Source of the DNA: UBA7887 sp964408735
Lineage (GTDB): Bacteria; Pseudomonadota; Alphaproteobacteria; UBA7887
DNA: 9,998 bases
Assembly (NCBI GenBank): GCA_964408735.1
Contig: CAYPAX010000134.1
Coordinates: 1 to 9,998, forward strand
Reading direction: 5' to 3'
The translations under genes and the position numbers were made by a program. Positions 1-6,669 of the stretch are shown here, in pieces (positions within the stretch are counted from its first letter, which is position 1; each line of letters starts with the position of its first letter). Under the pieces are notes generated by a model, which was not told the origin of the DNA, did no database searches, and worked only from the letters and a program-made list of their open reading frames with translations.

Positions 1-3
1 GAA

Positions 4-49
4 TCAGACACAGCGACACGCGTCCAGAGCAGACTTCGTCAACGGGCTG
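4..49. repeat. Left copy of 46-bp inverted terminal repeat
   Basis: These 46 bases are the exact reverse complement of bases 9953-9998. The left copy begins TCAGACACAGCG and ends TCAACGGGCTG. Identity stops at base 50, which does not pair with base 9952. Because the right copy runs to the last base of the window, the true repeat may be longer. Likely readings are the same terminus of a multicopy insertion element met at both edges, or an assembly fold-back. No transposase is visible, so no element family can be named. Confidence 0.9.
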
Positions 50-93
50 CTATACGCCATTCCGGGCGCGCTGGCCAATCGAGCGAGCCTGAT

Positions 94-122
94 TTGAGAA
101 TTTCCACGAAAAATGGTATAAA
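94..122 (+). promoter_or_regulatory. Sigma70-type promoter for the small membrane protein gene
   Basis: A -35 box TTGAGA (94-99) and a -10 box TATAAA (117-122) are separated by exactly 17 bases. Each matches the consensus at five of six positions. Transcription would begin near 129-131, giving a leader of about 20 bases before the start codon at 150/153. The surrounding DNA is locally AT-rich, unlike the rest of the window. The promoter lies 45 bp inside the left repeat boundary. It is a sequence-pattern prediction only. Confidence 0.6.
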
Positions 123-152
123 GATACGTAAATTCCCAACAAGAGAGGGATG

Positions 153-521
153 ATGAAATACACGCCAAGATATCGCGCGACAACTTTGATGATGGGTATT
201 TTGGAGGCTGTGGCGTATGCAGCGATGGTTCTTGGTTTTCTTGTGGCATGCGTCAGTTTCGTTACGGGTGGACTGATTTATCTTGCCGGCGGTGAGATGA
301 CGGTCTGGGCACGTTTTGTGGCCGCCTTGCCGGGAATCGTCATAGTGATCGGCGGTCTGTATTTTTTGATCTTCGTTCAAACCAGCCGTGCCACGGTGGA
401 TTGTGCGGAGCTCACCCGCGAGCTCTTGTTCCTACTCAAGCAGCACGACGATACGGAGCCATCCCCGCGGCAGCGCCGCCGCATCCTGTCCGGCCTCGCC
501 AAGGCCCTGCGGCAAGCTTAG
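153..521 (+). CDS. Small two-TM inner-membrane protein of unknown function
   Basis: I do not recognise a family. The 122-residue product has two hydrophobic stretches, about residues 12-45 (possibly one long or kinked segment) and 56-76. The basic N-terminus has Lys and Arg before the first segment, and a charged, Arg-rich C-terminal tail (about 77-122) ends ILSGLAKALRQA. It is probably an inner-membrane protein with a cytoplasmic tail. Two ATGs are adjacent at 150 and 153. The purine-rich AGAGAGG at 142-148 is too close to the first, so I prefer 153. The first half uses many T-ending codons and is less GC-rich than its neighbours, which may reflect its membrane composition or separate origin. 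A clear promoter lies just upstream. Its stop codon overlaps the stop of the convergent CoA ligase gene by 4 nt (518-521), leaving no room for a terminator between them. Confidence 0.7.
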   Translation: MKYTPRYRATTLMMGILEAVAYAAMVLGFLVACVSFVTGGLIYLAGGEMTVWARFVAALPGIVIVIGGLYFLIFVQTSRATVDCAELTRELLFLLKQHDDTEPSPRQRRRILSGLAKALRQA

Positions 522-1939
522 ACCTCAACCTCGCAACGGAATTCCTCGAACTTGCCGTTGGCCGCGCGCGGTATCTCGTCGCAATAGGTGATCGCAAGCG
601 AGAATTCGTTGCCGAATTTTCCAGCTATCAGCTCGTGCACGCTGGCTTCCGCGGCCTCGTCCAGTTCCTGCGGCATGACCAGACGCAGCTCGAGGTCGAG
701 GCGCGATCTCTGGATGAATTGGAACTGGCGGATATCGCCGATAGCCATGAAGCTCTTGACCCAGTTCTCGGGAAAGATGCGATCGCCATTGGGCAGAATG
801 ATCAGATTCCGCTGCCGGCCCATCACGCGTTCCAGAACCGGCAGGCCGCGGCCACAGGCGCAGGGTGCGCCGACGGTGGCGTAGTCGCCTATCTGATAGC
901 GGATCAGTGGCGAGGCGTAATTGTTCAAGGCAGTGATGACCACGCGCCCTGTCTCGCCCGGTTGGCACGGCTGCCCGTCCTCGTCCAATACCTCGACCAG
1001 CACGTTCTCCGCCTGCACGTGCAACGCGGTGCTCTCGGGGCACTGCAAGGCAATCGTGCCGATCTCCATGGCGCTGTAGTTTTCGAGGACCGCGATGCCC
1101 CATTCGCTTTCGATTATGGCGCGCACGTCGGGGTCCAGCGCCTCGCCGAAAACGCGTGCCTGACGCAGGCGCTCGGGCTTGCTGCCCAGTTCGCGCGAGC
1201 GTTCCACCAGTGCAAACAGAGTGTAGGGATGGGTCTGGACATAGTGCGGATTCTCGGCCAGCAAGGCATCGTAGATGTCCGCAATCGGCAAGGCGAGGTC
1301 GATGCGCACCACCGGCCCTGTCTCCGGCACCGGCGCCCAGCGGGAGCGCCGCGGCGCCTTGCCGGGTGCATAGGCGGTGCGGATATCGACGCTCTTTGCG
1401 CGAAAATCCCGCTCATGCCAGAGGTGGCTGCGCATGGTCATCGCGCGCATGAAGAGCGCCGTCATGTCGTTGCCGCGCACCTCGATCGGCCGGCCCGTCG
1501 AGCCCGACGAGCGCACCGGGTAGGGCTTGCCATGGCCATAGGGCATGGTGCGCGGAAACAAGTCGCTGCCCGCGTCCTGGATATCGCTGCGGCTCATCAG
1601 CGGGATGGTGCGAAAGGCTTCCGGCGTCAGGTCGGCACCCACCGGGGTCTCGGCAAGGCGCGGGCGGTGAAAGCGAACCTGGACCTTGGCGTGGCCGATC
1701 AGGTTGCTTGCCTGGCGCAGCTGGGCTGCCAGAATTCGCTCGGCAGGCCACCTTTCGCTCTGCTGAAACTGGAATTGCAGCGCTAACGCCTGCGCGTCCA
1801 TCGGTTGAGACATCTTGGGCCAGACCAGAGCAGGCGGGCGCGTGCCAAACGCGTTGCTCGACGGCTTCGCCGCCGGCCGGCTACCCTTGCGGACGTCGAG
1901 CTTGCCGCTAACCCGCGGTGCCTGTGGCGGCTTGGCCAT
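518..1939 (-). CDS. PaaK-like acyl/aryl-CoA ligase (phenylacetate-CoA ligase family)
   Basis: Adenylate-forming enzyme of the PaaK/CapK type, expected to activate a carboxylic acid with ATP and transfer it to CoA in the cytoplasm; the substrate is not readable from sequence. Of 473 residues, the phosphate-binding loop SSGSTG is at 144-149, the adenylate-binding segment ENYSAMEIG at 286-294, RYQIGDY at 347-353, and the small C-terminal domain ends with NGKFEEFR (Lys463 is the likely catalytic lysine). CACGRG at 360-365 matches the Cys-containing turn common in PaaK homologues. The ATG at 1939 has a good upstream GAGAGAGG and overlaps the end of the dehydrogenase gene by 32 nt, so the two are probably translationally coupled. 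The first 42 residues are basic, low-complexity and lie outside the domain; an internal ATG at 1813 would remove them but lacks a ribosome binding site. The family is confident; true phenylacetate activity is not. Confidence 0.85.
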   Translation of the reverse strand: MAKPPQAPRVSGKLDVRKGSRPAAKPSSNAFGTRPPALVWPKMSQPMDAQALALQFQFQQSERWPAERILAAQLRQASNLIGHAKVQVRFHRPRLAETPVGADLTPEAFRTIPLMSRSDIQDAGSDLFPRTMPYGHGKPYPVRSSGSTGRPIEVRGNDMTALFMRAMTMRSHLWHERDFRAKSVDIRTAYAPGKAPRRSRWAPVPETGPVVRIDLALPIADIYDALLAENPHYVQTHPYTLFALVERSRELGSKPERLRQARVFGEALDPDVRAIIESEWGIAVLENYSAMEIGTIALQCPESTALHVQAENVLVEVLDEDGQPCQPGETGRVVITALNNYASPLIRYQIGDYATVGAPCACGRGLPVLERVMGRQRNLIILPNGDRIFPENWVKSFMAIGDIRQFQFIQRSRLDLELRLVMPQELDEAAEASVHELIAGKFGNEFSLAITYCDEIPRAANGKFEEFRCEVEV

Positions 1940-2840
1940 CGTCGCCCTCTCTCAGCTTGCCAAGGAAGTCTATCAGGTGTGCCATCTGCGCCTTGGCTTC
2001 GGCAGCACGGGCGGGGGCATCGCGGTCGCGCCAGTCGTAAAAGCCCTTGCCCGATGCGGCGCCGGTATCGCCGCCGGCGATCATCGCCTGAACCATCCGG
2101 TTGGGCTCGGCCGAATGGTGTAGCGCCGGCACGATGCTTTGCTGGGCAAGGGCATGGACGCTGAGGCCGCTGAGGTCCTTCTGCTCGATCAGCCCGGTGA
2201 TGCACATGCGCGGCCCGAACAGGGTGCGGGCGAAAGCGTCGACGTCCTCGACGGTGACGATGCCCTCTTCGATCAGGTGATAGGCTTCGTGGAGGACCGC
2301 ATGCTGCAGGCGGTTGATGAGAAAACCGACAACCGGCTTGCGCAGCATGATGACCTGCTTGCCGCTCCGTTCCAACGCGGCCTGGGCGCGGCCCGCGACT
2401 TCGGGGCGGGTCTCCTCCAGCATGGCGCATTCGACCATGGGCAGGGTGTCGGCCGGCTGCATGTAATGGATGGCCATGAAGCGGGCACGGCTGCCCTCCG
2501 ACAGAGGCGCGGCGATCTCCTCGATCGCCAGGCCCGAGGTGTTGGTGCCGAGGATCGGGCCCTGCGCGTCGGTGCCGTAGCAGGCTTCGAGCTGAGCAAA
2601 CAGTGCGTGCTTGAGGGGGATCTCTTCGGGCACCGATTCGATGATCAGGTCCGGTGCCTCGGCCGGCGGCTCTGCTGTCGCCCTCATGCCATGGGGCAGG
2701 GCGCCATGGCGGGCCGGATCGCGGCTCAGCACGGTGGTCTCGAAGCCCGCGCGGGCAAAGGACAGCGCAATGCCTCGGCCCATGGTGCCGTAGCCGACGA
2801 CCATCACGCGGCGGACGGAAATTTGGTTCTCTTCGCTCAT
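1908..2840 (-). CDS. 3-hydroxyacyl-CoA dehydrogenase family protein, NAD-dependent
   Basis: Oxidises a 3-hydroxyacyl-CoA (or a related 3-hydroxy acid) to the 3-keto form with NAD+; cytoplasmic. In 310 residues the Rossmann motif GYGTMG is at 16-21, followed by the C-terminal all-helical domain from about 168. The expected catalytic set is present: Ser102 (TNTSGLA), His125 (IHYMQP), Glu137 (12 residues later, the usual spacing) and Asn176 (GFLINR). The stretch between beta-2 and the next strand (about 41-62) is short, so the helical hairpin seen in beta-oxidation HCDHs is largely missing; this resembles the compact lambda-crystallin/carnitine-dehydrogenase branch. ATG 2840 has GAGGCG upstream. 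The end overlaps the start of the CoA ligase by 32 nt, indicating one operon and probably one degradation pathway. The substrate is unresolved. Confidence 0.87.
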   Translation of the reverse strand: MSEENQISVRRVMVVGYGTMGRGIALSFARAGFETTVLSRDPARHGALPHGMRATAEPPAEAPDLIIESVPEEIPLKHALFAQLEACYGTDAQGPILGTNTSGLAIEEIAAPLSEGSRARFMAIHYMQPADTLPMVECAMLEETRPEVAGRAQAALERSGKQVIMLRKPVVGFLINRLQHAVLHEAYHLIEEGIVTVEDVDAFARTLFGPRMCITGLIEQKDLSGLSVHALAQQSIVPALHHSAEPNRMVQAMIAGGDTGAASGKGFYDWRDRDAPARAAEAKAQMAHLIDFLGKLREGDDGQAATGTAG

Positions 2841-2899
2841 GCAACTCGCCTCTATGCCTCTCGTTCCGGCACAGTATGATCGATCCTTGGAGGGAAGCC
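2841..2899. promoter_or_regulatory. Short divergent intergenic control region
   Basis: Fifty-nine bases separate the divergent starts of the hydroxyacyl-CoA dehydrogenase and the maleylacetate reductase remnant. A TATGAT at 2875-2880 resembles a -10 box for rightward transcription, but no good -35 box stands 16-18 bases upstream. GGAGG at 2889-2893 is a clear ribosome binding site for the remnant's original ATG at 2900. The persistence of this translation signal supports the idea that a real gene once began here. Confidence 0.35.
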
Positions 2900-3125
2900 A
2901 TGGATGAATTTGTCCACCAGTCGAAGCCCGGCCGGGTGGTCTTTGGTGCTAGTGCCCGCCAGCACATACGTCTCGAACCCGCAGGCACTTGGTCAGGATT
3001 ACGCGGCACTCGACGGGGCTGCGGCATTTGCCGTAGATGTTGTTGCGGAGAACCCGCGCCCGCTCAGCCTTGACTCCATTCGAAGCGTTCTCGAAAACGC
3101 CTGGCGCGGCGAACGCCCCGTCTGA
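2900..3125 (+). pseudogene. Maleylacetate reductase remnant with a large internal deletion
   Basis: Both ends of an iron-alcohol-dehydrogenase-type maleylacetate reductase are recognisable, but the middle is gone. The reading frame from ATG 2900 gives MDEFVHQSKPGRVVFGASAR, the typical N-terminus with its PGRVVFGAG-like strand. A second frame, in phase with ATG 2904, carries from about 2979 to the stop a typical C-terminus: an ALG turn, then AENPRPLS and IRSVLENAWRGERPV. The family is about 350 residues long; only about 22 N-terminal and 49 C-terminal residues remain, so roughly 280 codons, including the metal-binding histidines, are lost and the two parts are out of phase. The strong GGAGG before ATG 2900 survives. 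The intact enzyme would reduce maleylacetate to 3-oxoadipate in hydroxyquinol or chlorocatechol degradation. The RraA gene starts 25 bp downstream. Family assignment rests on my recognition of the termini. Confidence 0.7.
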
Positions 3126-3150
3126 GATATCCACTGGAAAGGGAGACACG

Positions 3151-3861
3151 ATGACCGACGATACCGCGACGCAAGCGCAGCTCGATGCGCTGGCCAAGCT
3201 CGACACGCCCACTGTCTGCAATGCCATAGAGCTGGTCGAGGATGGCCGCCGCGCTTTCGGCTTCACCACCAAGATGCTGCAGTCCATCCGCCCGGAGCTC
3301 GGTGCCATGGTGGGCGTTGCGCGCACGGTGACCGTGCGGGCCAGCCGGCCCTCGACGATGGATGCGGAAGCGATGCGCGACGTCCGTTTCGGCTATCTCG
3401 ACTATGTCGAGTCCGCCAGCTTGCCGGCAATCTGCGTCGCCCAGGATATCGATGACGGCGACGCGGGTTTCGGCTGCTTCTTCGGCGAGGTCAATAGTGC
3501 CATCCACATGGCGCTCGGCTGCCCCGGCCTGGTGACCAATGGCGCCATCCGCGATCTCGACGACCTGGCGCCTGGTTTTCAGGCCTTGGCCGGCAGCATC
3601 ACCCCCAGCCACGGCTTCATCCATGTGGTCGATTTCGGTGCTACCGTTGAAATCTCCGGCATGACCGTGAATTCCGGCGATCTGGTGCATGCCGACAAGC
3701 ACGGCGCCACGGTGCTGCCGCGCGGCAAGGTGGACGAGATATTGGTGGCGGCCGGGCTGATGGCGCGGCGCGAGGCCGTGGTGCTGAAGGCGGCGCAGGC
3801 GCCAGGTGCCGACGCCGCGGCTATCAAGCAGGCCTGGCTCGAAATGGCGAAAGTAACCTAA
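3151..3861 (+). CDS. RraA-family protein (HMG/CHA aldolase-like)
   Basis: Belongs to the RraA/4-hydroxy-4-methyl-2-oxoglutarate aldolase superfamily. Members are metal-dependent cytoplasmic lyases of aromatic meta-cleavage pathways or, as RraA itself, RNase E regulators. The 236-residue product has the family's signature FGE (111-113), then GAIRD (131-135), whose Arg and Asp are the substrate- and metal-site residues, and GDLVHADKHGATVLP (176-190). These active-site residues favour an enzyme over the RNase E inhibitor, though other decarboxylases and lyases share the fold. ATG 3151 follows AAAGGGAGA at good spacing; the frame is open upstream to 3037, but that part overlaps the reductase remnant and lacks the fold. 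The gene lies 25 bp after the maleylacetate reductase remnant, so an aromatic-degradation role is plausible. The stop overlaps the stop of the convergent cyclase gene by 4 nt. Confidence 0.85.
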   Translation: MTDDTATQAQLDALAKLDTPTVCNAIELVEDGRRAFGFTTKMLQSIRPELGAMVGVARTVTVRASRPSTMDAEAMRDVRFGYLDYVESASLPAICVAQDIDDGDAGFGCFFGEVNSAIHMALGCPGLVTNGAIRDLDDLAPGFQALAGSITPSHGFIHVVDFGATVEISGMTVNSGDLVHADKHGATVLPRGKVDEILVAAGLMARREAVVLKAAQAPGADAAAIKQAWLEMAKVT

Positions 3862-5385
3862 TCGTCGGAGCCGTCATCGACGTCGAATATCTCGGTCACG
3901 GGCAGTACGGCGATGTCGCGGAACTTGCCGTGCTCCGCGTGGTCGAGATCGATCAAGCTGGAAATCCGTGAATAGCTCGATTCCATGATCACGGTCTCGC
4001 CGCCATCGATATTGCGGCGAATGCCGTAGCGCACGCTGTCGCGCAGCTTGGACGGCAGCTTGCCGATCATGTTCTTGGTCGCCCAAACTGTGCCCTCGCG
4101 GGCGAAGTCGCTCAAGCGGGCGCTGCGGTTGATGGTGTCGCCGAGCGCCGTGAACTCGAGATGGGTGGGGGTTGCGGTAGCTGCCGAACCACTCCTCGCC
4201 CTCGTCGAGGCCGATATTGAGCTGGAGGTCGTTGACCCAGTTCTTGCGCCGCTGCCACTTGCGGCTCACCGAGCGCATGATCTCCTTCATCTCCAGGGCG
4301 CAGGCCAGCGCATTGCGGATGTAGTTGCAGTCGGGCTGGGGGAAGAAATAATAGACCATGCCGTCGCCGACATGCTTGCCGTAGGTGCCGTAATATTTCC
4401 GCAGCAGCGGTGCCATCGAGCCCCAGACGTGGTTGATGAGCTCGAAATATTCCTCCGGCGGCATTTCGGCGCAAATCTTCACCGAGCCCTGGATGTCGGC
4501 CACCAGCACCGTCAGCGGCGTGAGATACGGGCGCCTGCTCTGCAGCAGGTCGCGGATCACCAGATCGCGGCGTGACAGGAAGGCGAGCAGATTGTCGCTA
4601 TCGTCGGCGACCGGCACGTAGGCGAAAAAGATGCCCTCGCGGAAGAAGCTGGCATAGAGCGTGTGCGGACGGGGTCCCGAGGCAGCGTCGCCGAGATCGA
4701 CCTCGGTGTGCAGCAGCGGCTCCGGCGTTACCGGCTCCACCGCGTCATAGAGCTCGCCAAGCCGCGTCACCTCGTCGCCATGGCCGGTGTCGTCGACCGA
4801 GAACAGGGCGGCCTTCGACAGGCGCTTCTTGGCCACCGCCAGATGAAAGCTGAGGACGCGGTCCCAGGCTTCGTCGTGGTGCGCCTCACCGGCTTCGGCA
4901 AAGAAGGTAAAAAGATTGCGTTCGGTCAGGTCGCTCGGCATGCCGTTGCGCAGCGAGAAGATGTCTTCCTCGCCGGCCGCGTTTGCCCATTCCACCTCGA
5001 ACTTGTTGTTGACCAGATAGGCAGGGTGGTGGAAGTCGCCCATCGACAGCATGAGCGGTCCGAGCTGGCCGCCACCGCTCACCTTCGGCATTGCCGCCTG
5101 AGCCTGACGGCGTTCTTTGCCGTTCGGCCCCGGGCTCTTGCTCGTGGCGCTGCCGGCCAGGCTATCGGCAATGTCCGCCATGCTCTGGCCGCGGCGCTTC
5201 AGCCGCGCCACCTGCTTGAGAGTATCGAGGATGTCGTCGGGGAAATAGCCGACGCGGGCCGAGCGGCCCTTGCCGTTGCTCTCTTGTTGCACCACCGGCT
5301 TCGGCACGATGCCGAGCGCGATGTAGTTGTTCAGGGTCGAACGCGAGAGACCCGTGCGCTCGAGAATTTCCTTGCTGGACAGCAT
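3858..5385 (-). CDS. MerR-HTH/PAS-like/class III nucleotide cyclase fusion, frameshifted
   Basis: A multidomain regulator of about 508 residues once one base is removed. Residues 1-75 are a MerR-type winged helix (KEILERTGLSRSTLNNYIALG, then ARVGYFPDDILDTLKQVARLKRRG). Residues 113-215 resemble a PAS sensor (PAYLVNNKFEVEWANAAGEE). The cyclase domain begins near 290 with TVLVADIQGS (metal Asp297) and KHVGDG (Lys337, Asp341). After NP at 405-406 the frame is lost in a five-base C run on the coding strand (G5 at 4167-4171). Dropping one base restores THLEFTALGDTINRSARL, with the Asn-Arg transition-state pair, and then the frame ending GSDD at 3858. As written, translation would continue in a wrong frame to 3874. 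The ATG at 5385 places the HTH at the very N-terminus; an upstream in-frame TTG at 5442 is less likely. It should make cAMP or cGMP, and possibly bind DNA. The frameshift may be a sequencing error. Confidence 0.85.
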
Positions 5386-5500
5386 GCGATCGCCTGTCTT
5401 CGCCTTGCTCCGTGCCGAGCCGGTCTCGGTACGACTGCGCAAAAGAATCTATTTCGGCGTTAACCAAAAATAAACCTGTCCAAGACAAACCCCCGGATTC

Positions 5501-5517
5501 GTTGCTAAATTTGCAAC
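5501..5517. promoter_or_regulatory. 17-bp dyad upstream of the cyclase, candidate operator
   Basis: GTTGCTAAATTTGCAAC has five-base perfect outer arms (GTTGC/GCAAC) and a nearly symmetric AT core with one mismatched pair. It lies 116 bp upstream of the cyclase ATG in AT-rich DNA. MerR-type regulators bind dyads of roughly this size, often in their own promoters, so autoregulation is possible. This is inference from position and symmetry only. Confidence 0.35.
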
Positions 5518-5576
5518 AGTTCAGGCAATTCATTAAGTACGCAACTAGACAGACGGATATCAAGTTGACTGCCTAG

Positions 5577-5623
5577 CTGGATATCATAACCCATTGATAA
5601 TCAATGATTTACATGGTATCCAG
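5577..5623. promoter_or_regulatory. Concentric nested inverted repeat
   Basis: An inner perfect dyad CATTGATAATCAATG (5592-5606) is framed by a second pair of arms, CTGGATA (5577-5583) and TATCCAG (5617-5623). The centres of the two pairs fall within one base of each other. The structure is AT-rich and lacks a T run, so it does not look like an intrinsic terminator. It may be an operator or a cruciform-forming site upstream of the cyclase, or lie in the 3' end of the SDR transcript. Confidence 0.4.
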
Positions 5624-5672
5624 GAACCGACTGGACACTGCCCGTCACTGTCTGTCCAAAGGCCATTGCCAT

Positions 5673-6545
5673 TCAGTCGCGCTGGCGCTTGTCGGCGTCA
5701 TTTGCGGCCCGAATTTGCGCACCGACGTCTTGCCAGTCGTCATCGGAGAGGGCGTGGAAGCGGCCAAAAGTCCCTGCGCCGTCGAGATATTGGCCACCGT
5801 CTATCGGGATCACCGCACCACTGATATAGGCGCATTGGTCGGCCAACAGGAAGGCTGCCAGATTGGCCAATTCGCTGTGCTCGCCGACCCGGCCCAAGGG
5901 CACGCTCTTTTCGTAATCGCGGGCATCGAGTGAGCCCGGCATGAGGCGTGCCCAGGCGCCCTCGGTGGGGAACGGGCCCGGCGCGACGGCGTTCAATCGT
6001 ATGCCATGCTTGCCCCACTCGACGGCAAGGCTGCGCGTCATCGAAGCGATGCCCGCTTTCGACATGGCCGAGGGCACGACGAAGGGCGAGCCGGTCCAGA
6101 CCCAGGTGGCAACGATGCTGATGACGCTGGCCGGCACGGCATCGGCAATCCATCGCTTGCCGCAGGCCTGGGTGACGTAGAACGTGCCGTGCAGGACGAT
6201 GTTGGCGATGGCATCGAAGCCGCGCGGGCTGAGGTCTTCGCTGCGCGAGATGAAGTTGCCGGCGGCATTGTTGATCAGGCCGTGCAGCGGGCCACCTTGC
6301 CAGATCTCTGCGACCATATCGTCGACGGCCTGGGCGTTGCGAATATCGACGCTGTGGGTATGGACGCTGCCGCCGTGCCGCTCGGTCATCTCCGCTGCTG
6401 CCTCGTCGAGCACGCCGCCGCGGCGGCCGCAGATGAAGAGCTCGGCGCCGAGCTCCAGTGCGCGCTCCGCCATGGCGCGGCCGAGGCCGCTGCCGCCACC
6501 GGTGACCAGAATTCTCTTGCCGGCGAGCAGGTCTTTCTCAAACAT
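5673..6545 (-). CDS. Short-chain dehydrogenase similar to 2,4-dienoyl-CoA reductase, Tyr replaced by Trp
   Basis: A 290-residue SDR with the NAD(P) loop TGGGSGLG (15-22) and NNAAGN (92-97). Its closest recognisable relative is the mitochondrial/peroxisomal DECR type, which reduces 2,4-dienoyl-CoA with NADPH. NFISRSEDLSP, FVVPSA, LAVEWGKHGIRLN and ELANLAAFL match the human DECR1 sequence as I recall it, without gaps through the active site. Three of the four DECR1 catalytic residues align (Asn97, Ser159, Lys163), but the Tyr199 equivalent is Trp148 (ATWVWTG, codon 6102-6104). TGG differs from both Tyr codons at two or more positions, so a single read error does not explain it. The C-terminal tail from about 255 (FHALSDDDW) also fits DECR. 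ATG 6545 has a strong AAGGAGA. The rhodanese gene diverges upstream. The role is probably unsaturated acyl-CoA metabolism, but activity is uncertain. Confidence 0.85.
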   Translation of the reverse strand: MFEKDLLAGKRILVTGGGSGLGRAMAERALELGAELFICGRRGGVLDEAAAEMTERHGGSVHTHSVDIRNAQAVDDMVAEIWQGGPLHGLINNAAGNFISRSEDLSPRGFDAIANIVLHGTFYVTQACGKRWIADAVPASVISIVATWVWTGSPFVVPSAMSKAGIASMTRSLAVEWGKHGIRLNAVAPGPFPTEGAWARLMPGSLDARDYEKSVPLGRVGEHSELANLAAFLLADQCAYISGAVIPIDGGQYLDGAGTFGRFHALSDDDWQDVGAQIRAANDADKRQRD

Positions 6546-6669
6546 CGGCTCTCTCCTTCTGCGGGTTCAATAGTGAGCCTAGCGGAGGAATGGGAGGGCG
6601 AGCTAGACCCGGCAGCGGATATCGGTTACGAGCCTGCCCTAAGAGAAATCGAAAGAGCGGGAGCGAGAC
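6546..6669. promoter_or_regulatory. Divergent intergenic region between SDR and rhodanese genes
   Basis: This 124-bp region separates two divergent start codons and must contain promoters in both directions. AAGGAGA precedes the SDR start and GGGAGCGAG precedes the rhodanese start. I see no convincing -35/-10 pair or strong dyad. Confidence 0.4.

Larger units (their letters stand above)
5386..5672. other. AT-rich intergenic region upstream of the cyclase gene
   Basis: This 287-bp gap lies between the cyclase start and the end of the SDR gene, both on the minus strand. It is distinctly AT-rich in its central part (about 5440-5620) and must hold the cyclase promoter, but I found no convincing -35/-10 pair. 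It contains two dyads listed separately and a weaker one: TGGACA at 5632-5637 with TGTCCA at 5653-5658, about 15 bases beyond the SDR stop and without a following T run. I see no conserved reading frame here. Confidence 0.6.

Noticed and set aside
401..1786. Long plus-strand open frame of 461 codons
   Set aside because: It lies antisense to the PaaK-like ligase, whose motifs are clear. Its product has no recognisable motif and the openness is a side effect of GC-rich codon use.
1783..3027. Minus-strand open frame of 414 codons
   Set aside because: It runs out of frame through the 3-hydroxyacyl-CoA dehydrogenase; the product is Arg/Pro-rich without motifs.
4160..4180. Programmed ribosomal frameshift in the cyclase
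   Set aside because: The C5 run on the coding strand is not a slippery heptamer of known type and no downstream pseudoknot was evident; sequencing error or mutation is simpler.
4663..5463. Plus-strand open frame of 266 codons, antisense to the cyclase gene
   Set aside because: It mirrors the MerR and PAS-like region, shows no domain and has no convincing ribosome binding site.
5592..5606. FNR or Fur box
   Set aside because: TTGAT/ATCAA halves are present, but FNR sites need a four-base spacer and here it is one base. The match to the 19-bp Fur box is partial, so I list it only as a dyad.
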